From assembly GCA_031279575.1 (NCBI GenBank), contig JAITIG010000210.1, forward strand, positions 1-9,102: a stretch of 9,102 nt of DNA, given 5' to 3'. Made by a program: the position numbers and the translations under genes. This DNA comes from Bifidobacteriaceae bacterium (GTDB lineage Bacteria > Actinomycetota > Actinomycetes > Actinomycetales > WQXJ01). The notes beneath the pieces are model-generated. The model was not told the origin of the DNA, ran no database searches, and saw only the letters and a list, made by a program, of their open reading frames with translations. Of this stretch, positions 5,211 through 9,102 are shown piece by piece (within the stretch, counting starts at the first letter, position 1; each line of letters starts with the position of its first letter).

Positions 5211-6448
5211 CAACGACATGCCAACCAAGTCAGAACAGCTCCGCCGTCCGCTTGACCGAGGCCAAATTGGCCGACGGCCGCGACCTGTTTTATTTTGACG
5301 ACTCCGAGCCCTACGCCTCAGGGGCGAAGACGCGGCGCCTGGTGGACCCAAGGCCCCTGCCGGACCGGGCCGGGACACCGGCCGATCCGGCCAGCCGCGC
5401 GCAAATCCCGCCGCGCGGCCCAGAAATGCGGCTTGACGTGCTGACCGGCGAGTGGATTCCGATGGCCTCGCAGCGCATGGAGCGGACCTTTCAACCCGCC
5501 GCCGACTCCTGCCCGCTGTGCCCGGCGGACCCGGCATCGGCCTACCACGACGGCGAGATCCCAGACACCGACTACGACGTGGCCGTCTTCGAGAACCGCT
5601 TCCCGTCCTATTGGCTGCCACCGGGCGGGGACCTGCGGGCGGAATGGCTGGTTCAGGACAACCCGCTTTGGCGCGTCCGGCCCGCCGCCGGCCGCTGCGA
5701 GGTGATTTGCTTCAGCCCCGACCACACCGCCTGCCTGGCCAGCCTGAGCCAGCGGCGGATGCGGACCATCGTGGAGGCCTGGGCGCGGCGCACGGCGGCG
5801 CTGCAAGCGATGGACGGGATCGCCCAGGTCTACCCGTTTGAGAACCGAGGCGCCGAAATCGGCGTCACCTTGCCGCACCCGCACGGCCAGATCTACGGCT
5901 ACCCCACCATCACACCGAAGACCCAGGCCATGCTGCGCCAGGCCGCCGCCTACCGCGAGGCGACCGGACGGCACCTGCTGGCGGACGTGGTGGCGGCGGA
6001 AGCGGCCGGCCCCAGGGTGGTCGCCAGGACGCCGCACTGGCTCGCCTACGTGCCACAAGCAGCCCGCTGGCCTGTGGAAATGCACCTGGCGCCGCTGCGC
6101 GACGTGCCTGATCTGCCCGCCCTGGACGCCTCCGAGCGGGCCGATCTGGCCACCGTCTACCCCCGCCTGCTGCGCGCTTTGGACCGCTTCTTCATCGACG
6201 GCGCCGCCCCCGTCCCCCTGCCCTACATCTCCGGCTGGCACCAGGCGCCGGTCGACCCGGCGGCGCGGCCGCTGGGCCGCCTGCATCTGCAACTGTTCTC
6301 GATCCGGCGCGCCCCCGGCAAGCTGAAACACCTGGCCGGCTCCGAGTCCGGCATGGGCGTCTGGATCTCCGATACCACTCCCGAGCGCATCGCCAACCGC
6401 CTGCGGGCGGCCCTGGCCGAGGCCGACGCCGTCCCGCGGGCGGTCTGA
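5207..6448 (+). CDS. galT: Galactose-1-phosphate uridylyltransferase
   Basis: GalT is the second enzyme of the Leloir pathway: it exchanges UMP between UDP-glucose and galactose 1-phosphate, giving UDP-galactose and glucose 1-phosphate. The 413-residue protein carries the active-site HPHGQ at 224-228, with His226 as the residue that becomes uridylylated. The structural metal ligands are CPLC at 102-105, His173 in SPDHTA, and His224. FENRFPS at 128-134 and the C-terminal LHLQLFSIRR at 359-368 also match. It is longer than the roughly 350-residue enteric enzyme because of about 75 extra N-terminal residues (LADGRDLFYFDDSEPY at 21-36), a layout I associate with actinobacterial GalT. The start overlaps the deoR stop by 4 bases. 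The frame continues back to 5075, but that part is read against deoR and is Arg/Pro-rich noise. galK begins 1 base after its stop. Confidence 0.95.
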   Translation: MTTTCQPSQNSSAVRLTEAKLADGRDLFYFDDSEPYASGAKTRRLVDPRPLPDRAGTPADPASRAQIPPRGPEMRLDVLTGEWIPMASQRMERTFQPAADSCPLCPADPASAYHDGEIPDTDYDVAVFENRFPSYWLPPGGDLRAEWLVQDNPLWRVRPAAGRCEVICFSPDHTACLASLSQRRMRTIVEAWARRTAALQAMDGIAQVYPFENRGAEIGVTLPHPHGQIYGYPTITPKTQAMLRQAAAYREATGRHLLADVVAAEAAGPRVVARTPHWLAYVPQAARWPVEMHLAPLRDVPDLPALDASERADLATVYPRLLRALDRFFIDGAAPVPLPYISGWHQAPVDPAARPLGRLHLQLFSIRRAPGKLKHLAGSESGMGVWISDTTPERIANRLRAALAEADAVPRAV

Positions 6449-6449
6449 C

Positions 6450-7673
6450 ATGTCAGCCCCCAGCCAACAGCCGCAGTTCGTCGAGCCGTGGTCGGCGGAC
6501 CAGGGAGCGGCCCGCGCCCGGGCCGGCTTCACGGCCGCCTTTGGCGGACAGCCGGCCGGGGTTTGGGCCGCCCCCGGCCGCGTCAACCTGATCGGGGAGC
6601 ACACCGACTACAACGGCGGGCTGGCGCTGCCCATCGCGCTGCCCCACCGGACCTATCTGGCGGCCTCGGTTTCACCTGATGATGTGGCCCGCCTGGCCTC
6701 CGTCCAGGACAGCGATCAGTTGCCCGTGCACAGCTTCCCCCTGGCCGAGGTGGCCCCGGGCGCGGTGGCACCCTGGGGCTCTTACGCGGTCGGGGTGACT
6801 TGGGCGCTGCGGCGGCGCGGCGTCGAGGTACCGGCCCTGACCGGCTTGTTCGATTCCTGCGTGCCGTTCGGAGCCGGGCTGTCGTCATCCGCCGCCCTCG
6901 AGGCCGCCTTCGCGCTGCCCAGCCAAGACCTCCGCAGCCCGGCTGGTCCCCCGCTCGACCGGGCCTTCCTGGCGGCGGCCTGCGTCGAGGCTGAGAACCT
7001 CATCGCCGGCGCGGCCACCGGTGGCATGGACCAGGCGGCGGCGCTGCAATCGGTCGCCGGAACGGCGCTGATGGTCGACTCGCGCTCCGGCGCGGTCGAG
7101 CCGGTCCCCTTCGACCTGGCCCAGGCCGGGCTGGAGTTGCTGGTCATCGACAGCCGGGTGCAGCACGCCCACGCCGGCGGGGAGTACGGGTCGCGGCGAG
7201 CGACCTGCCGGGAGGCGGCCAAGCGCCTCGGCTTGACGAGCCTGCGCGAGATCGGGCTGGCGAACCTGCCGCACGCCATCGGGCAACTGGGCGGGCCGCA
7301 AACGCTGGCGGCGCGGCGTCTGCGGCACGTCGTGACTGAAATAGCGCGAACTGAGGACTTCATCGAGGCGCTGCGGGCGGGGCGGCTGGCGGCGCTGGGG
7401 CCGCTCCTGGACGCCTCCCACGCCTCGCTGCGGGACGATTACGAGGTCTCGGCGCCGGGCCTTGACCTGGCCGTCGAGGCCGCCCGGGCGGCTGGGGCGT
7501 TGGGCGCGCGGATGACCGGCGGCGGCTTCGGCGGCTCCGCCATAGCCCTGGTCGAGGCCGGGTCCTCCGATGCGGTGGCGGGCGCGGTGGCCGGCGCCTT
7601 CGCCCAGGCGGGCTTCCCCGCGCCGCTCTTCCTGCGGGCCGAGGCAGCCGGGCCAGCCGAGCGCGTGGCCTGA
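6450..7673 (+). CDS. galK: Galactokinase
   Basis: Galactokinase phosphorylates alpha-D-galactose at O1 with ATP, supplying the substrate of GalT. All GHMP-kinase signatures are present in 407 residues. The galactokinase motif APGRVNLIGEHTDYNGG is at 41-57 (catalytic-site Arg44, sugar-contacting Glu50 and Asp53). The ATP loop PFGAGLSSSAALE is at 139-151. GGMDQAA at 191-197 has the catalytic base Asp194, and TGGGFGGSAIAL at 356-367 is the third GHMP motif. Length is normal. It starts 1 base after the galT TGA, has no clear Shine-Dalgarno sequence of its own, and is therefore most likely translated by coupling within a deoR-galT-galK transcript. Nothing in the 38 bases after its stop looks like a hairpin terminator. 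Confidence 0.96.
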   Translation: MSAPSQQPQFVEPWSADQGAARARAGFTAAFGGQPAGVWAAPGRVNLIGEHTDYNGGLALPIALPHRTYLAASVSPDDVARLASVQDSDQLPVHSFPLAEVAPGAVAPWGSYAVGVTWALRRRGVEVPALTGLFDSCVPFGAGLSSSAALEAAFALPSQDLRSPAGPPLDRAFLAAACVEAENLIAGAATGGMDQAAALQSVAGTALMVDSRSGAVEPVPFDLAQAGLELLVIDSRVQHAHAGGEYGSRRATCREAAKRLGLTSLREIGLANLPHAIGQLGGPQTLAARRLRHVVTEIARTEDFIEALRAGRLAALGPLLDASHASLRDDYEVSAPGLDLAVEAARAAGALGARMTGGGFGGSAIALVEAGSSDAVAGAVAGAFAQAGFPAPLFLRAEAAGPAERVA

Positions 7674-7698
7674 CCCGCCGCCCCCCCGCCCCGGCGCG

Positions 7699-7704
7699 TA
7701 ATCT
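7699..7704 (+). promoter_or_regulatory. Candidate -10 element of the ACT-domain gene (leaderless)
   Basis: TAATCT is followed by exactly 7 bases and ATG 7712, the third TANNNT-N7-start arrangement in the window. A GGAGG lies at 7706-7710 but only 1 base before the ATG, too close to act as a normal Shine-Dalgarno sequence, which favours a leaderless reading. Confidence 0.45.
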
Positions 7705-7711
7705 TGGAGGC

Positions 7712-8185
7712 ATGCCAGCACTGGAGCTTGAACTGGTTCCCGGCCCCTTCACCGTCGCGCAGCTGACCACTCCGGCCCACGCCGCCCTGCTGCTGGGCAA
7801 CCCAGCCGCCCAGCCGGCTTTCGCGGCCACCACCGAGGACGAGGTGTCGGTGGTTTGCCCCACCGCCGCGATGCCCCGCACCCACATCAAACGCGACGAC
7901 GGCTGGGCGCTGATGCGCGTGCGCGGCCAGTTGGACTTCACGCTGGTCGGCGTGCTGGCCAATCTGACCGCGATCCTGGCCCAGGCGGACGTGCCGGTCT
8001 TCGCGGCATCGACCTTCGAAACCGATTACCTGCTGGTCAAAGCGGTCAATCTGGAGCGCGCCGCGCGCGCTTTGACGGCTGGTGGCGTGGTCCTGCACCG
8101 CCCCGGCAACCCGGGGCCGCCAGCCGGCGCCGGCCCGGCGCCAAGCGGCCTCAGCCCGGCTGAAAACCCGGCAGATCGTAGCTGA
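7712..8185 (+). CDS. ACT-domain protein (tandem ACT-like, amino-acid-sensing type)
   Basis: This 157-residue cytosolic protein resembles small stand-alone proteins made of two ACT-like halves (COG3603-type, with the C-terminal ACT_7/CASTOR-like domain). The first half (about 5-60) includes EDEVSVVCPTAAMP at 42-55. The second (about 62-126) includes GWALMRVRGQLDFTLVGVLA at 64-83 and VPVFAASTFETDYLLVK at 94-110, the most typical segment of the family. ACT domains bind small ligands, usually amino acids, and regulate a partner; neither ligand nor partner is known here. From 129 on, a Pro/Gly/Ala-rich tail with no domain character continues to the stop, and its DNA overlaps the end of the convergent exonuclease III gene by 35 bases. 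It lies 38 bases after galK but has its own promoter-like element, so a role in galactose use is not implied. Confidence 0.85.
   Translation: MPALELELVPGPFTVAQLTTPAHAALLLGNPAAQPAFAATTEDEVSVVCPTAAMPRTHIKRDDGWALMRVRGQLDFTLVGVLANLTAILAQADVPVFAASTFETDYLLVKAVNLERAARALTAGGVVLHRPGNPGPPAGAGPAPSGLSPAENPADRS
8100..8142. terminator. Paired GC-rich hairpins between convergent genes
   Basis: GCCCCGG (8100-8106) and CCGGGGC (8111-8117) form a 7-bp stem with loop CAAC. Next, GGCGCC (8126-8131) and GGCGCC (8137-8142) pair around GGCCC, and 8123-8134 is itself a 12-base palindrome. The second hairpin begins 8 bases after the minus-strand stop of the exonuclease III gene, so these could end its transcription. 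They lie inside the low-complexity tail of the ACT gene. No U-tract is present on either strand. Confidence 0.45.
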
Positions 8186-8987
8186 CTGTGAAGGGGGCGT
8201 GGTCGGTCCAACGCGAGTCGTAGCGCTCCGGTTTGTCGATCCGGAAGTCGATCGCCTTGGCGGCCAGGCCGGGGGTGGCCAACTGGTAGTCGATCCGCCA
8301 GCCGGTGTCATTGTCGAAGGCCTTGCCGCGCCACGACCACCAGGTGTAAGGGCCATCCCGCTCCCCGGCCAGCGCCCGCCCCAGGTCAATCCAGCCCAGT
8401 TCCACCAGCCAGCGCGTCAAGATGGCCCGCTCCTCGGGCAGGAAACCCGAGTTCTGGCGGTTGCCCCGCCAATTCTTCAGATCAGCCTCGCGGTGGGCCA
8501 CATTGAGGTCGCCGCAGACCACAGTCTCGACGCCGTCCGCCGCCCGCGAGCGCTGGCCCAGTTCCGCCAGCCGCTCGGTCATCGCCTGGAGGAAGTCGAT
8601 CTTGTGCCCTTGGCGCTCGGTGCCGGCCTCGCCGGAGTGGACGTAGGCGCTGACCACGGTCAACAAGCCGGCCTCGCCGGGCAGGACAATGTCAGCCTCA
8701 ACCCAGCGCCCGGTGTGCGTGTCCAGCGCCTCCAGCCCCGGCAGGCCCACCCGCGTCCGGGCGACCGGCAGCAGCGAGCAGACGGCCACCCCGGAGCGCC
8801 CCTTCAGCAGCGAGACCGCCTGGTGGTTGGCGCGCTCCGGCAACAGTGACGCCAGCACCGAGGCCGGCGCCCGGACCTCTTGCAGGCAGAGCACATCCGG
8901 CGAGGCCGCCTTCAGCCAGGACGCCATGCCCTTGCGCATAGCGGCGCGGATGCCGCCAACATTCAGCGAGGTGATCTCCAAAGCCAT
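8151..8987 (-). CDS. xth: Exonuclease III family AP endonuclease / 3'-5' exonuclease
   Basis: This 278-residue protein belongs to the exonuclease III (XthA) branch of the endonuclease/exonuclease/phosphatase fold. Such enzymes cut DNA at abasic sites and trim blocked 3' ends in base excision repair. Catalytic residues are in place: Asn9 in SLNVGGIRAA, metal ligand Glu37 in LCLQEVRA, Tyr115 in SAYVHSG, Asp160 and Asn162 in GDLNVAH, Asp233 in GWRIDYQLAT, and Asp262-His263 in TDHAPF. NSGFLPEER at 179-187 is also typical. The start must be ATG 8987 or later, because an in-frame TGA lies at 8996-8994. No Shine-Dalgarno sequence or promoter is visible upstream; instead, group II intron sequence begins within a few bases of the start codon. 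It converges with the ACT gene and overlaps it by 35 bases. Confidence 0.93.
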   Translation of the reverse strand: MALEITSLNVGGIRAAMRKGMASWLKAASPDVLCLQEVRAPASVLASLLPERANHQAVSLLKGRSGVAVCSLLPVARTRVGLPGLEALDTHTGRWVEADIVLPGEAGLLTVVSAYVHSGEAGTERQGHKIDFLQAMTERLAELGQRSRAADGVETVVCGDLNVAHREADLKNWRGNRQNSGFLPEERAILTRWLVELGWIDLGRALAGERDGPYTWWSWRGKAFDNDTGWRIDYQLATPGLAAKAIDFRIDKPERYDSRWTDHAPFTVSYDLPGFQPG

Positions 8988-8990
8988 TGG

Positions 8991-9102
8991 TAGTCAGGGG
9001 CGCGGTGCTCCGTGGAGCCCGTTTCCCCATCCCCCTTTCAATCCGTGCGTGCGGTTTTCCCGCACACGGCTTACAGATGACCTTCTCGGCATGGTTACGC
9101 CG
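8991..9102 (-). mobile_element. 3' end of a group II intron (domains V and VI), cut by the window edge
   Basis: The minus strand from the right edge down to about 8991 reads like the end of a bacterial group II intron: a domain V hairpin (9040-9072), a 2-4 base linker, and then a domain VI-like region. In the latter, AGGGG (9036-9032) can pair with CCCCU (9000-8996), and an inner stem GCUC/GAGC (9017-9014 and 9011-9008 approximately) closes around CACG. Group II introns end in A plus a pyrimidine, which would fit CUAC ending at 8990 or a base or two away; the exact splice site is not fixed. The reverse transcriptase/maturase would be encoded upstream, beyond the right edge. The intron points the same way as the exonuclease III gene and ends directly before its start. 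It could be a full element or a 3' fragment; the window does not show which. Confidence 0.7.
9040..9072 (-). ncRNA. Group II intron domain V (catalytic hairpin)
   Basis: On the minus strand CCGUG (9069-9065) pairs with CACGG (9047-9043), and UGCGG (9064-9060) pairs with CCGCA (9054-9050). They are separated by a 2-base bulge CG (9049-9048) on the 3' side only and closed by a GAAAA loop (9059-9055). The catalytic-triad AGC is at 9071-9069. The length of 33 is one below the usual 34. The base opposite the triad G (9070) is A (9042), where a G-U wobble is normally found. Two stems with a two-base bulge, triad and GAAA-type loop together are the hallmark of domain V. Confidence 0.75.

Noticed and set aside
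5318..6604. Long minus-strand open frame opposite galT
   Set aside because: Shadow of galT, which has clear catalytic motifs.
7681..7687. C7 homopolymer between galK and the ACT gene
   Set aside because: Noncoding and common in GC-rich DNA; at most a sequencing-error hotspot, not a phase-variable tract in a gene.
8698..9030. Minus-strand open frame starting at 9030
   Set aside because: It begins inside the group II intron RNA and then reads the xth gene out of frame.
1..9102. CRISPR array, tRNA or rRNA genes, insertion sequence with terminal repeats
   Set aside because: No regularly spaced repeats of suitable length, no cloverleaf or rRNA sequence, and no transposase; the only mobile DNA seen is the intron end at the right edge.

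Overview
This window is high-GC DNA with genes packed on both strands. It most likely comes from an actinobacterium (Actinomycetota). Supporting signs are the strong G/C bias at third codon positions, GTG starts, two or three genes that appear to be read from leaderless transcripts, and protein styles typical of that phylum (the TrpRS signature block, the GalT N-terminal extension, and a stand-alone ManC of about 356 residues). I cannot name a genus.

Left block, all minus strand. Positions 1-664 hold the N-terminal 221 codons of an unrecognised exported or membrane-anchored protein that runs off the left edge. After a 244-base intergenic stretch with two palindromes and a 10-base tandem repeat come an M20-family amidohydrolase (909-2120), mannose-1-phosphate guanylyltransferase ManC (2209-3279) and tryptophanyl-tRNA synthetase TrpS (3320-4336). 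TrpS and ManC are close enough to share a transcript. The amidohydrolase is set apart by a perfect 10-bp dyad and appears to have its own promoter.

Middle block, plus strand. An 88-base divergent promoter region (4337-4424) separates trpS from a galactose cluster: a DeoR-type repressor (4425-5210), galT (5207-6448) and galK (6450-7673). The deoR and galT genes overlap by 4 bases, and galT and galK are 1 base apart, so this reads as one self-regulated Leloir operon. No galE, galM or sugar transporter lies in the window. A small ACT-domain protein (7712-8185) follows with its own likely leaderless promoter.

Right block, minus strand. An exonuclease III family AP endonuclease (8151-8987) converges on the ACT gene and overlaps its end by 35 bases. 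Immediately upstream of its start codon is the 3' end of a group II intron (about 8991-9102), recognised by a domain V hairpin at 9040-9072. Its maturase would lie beyond the right edge.

The most noteworthy points are the group II intron ending at the start codon of the exonuclease III gene, a repeated TANNNT-N7-start promoter arrangement, direct repeats over the promoter of the gal repressor, and the 25-bp dyad between manC and the amidohydrolase gene. I see no wholly new multi-gene defence or biosynthetic system here.
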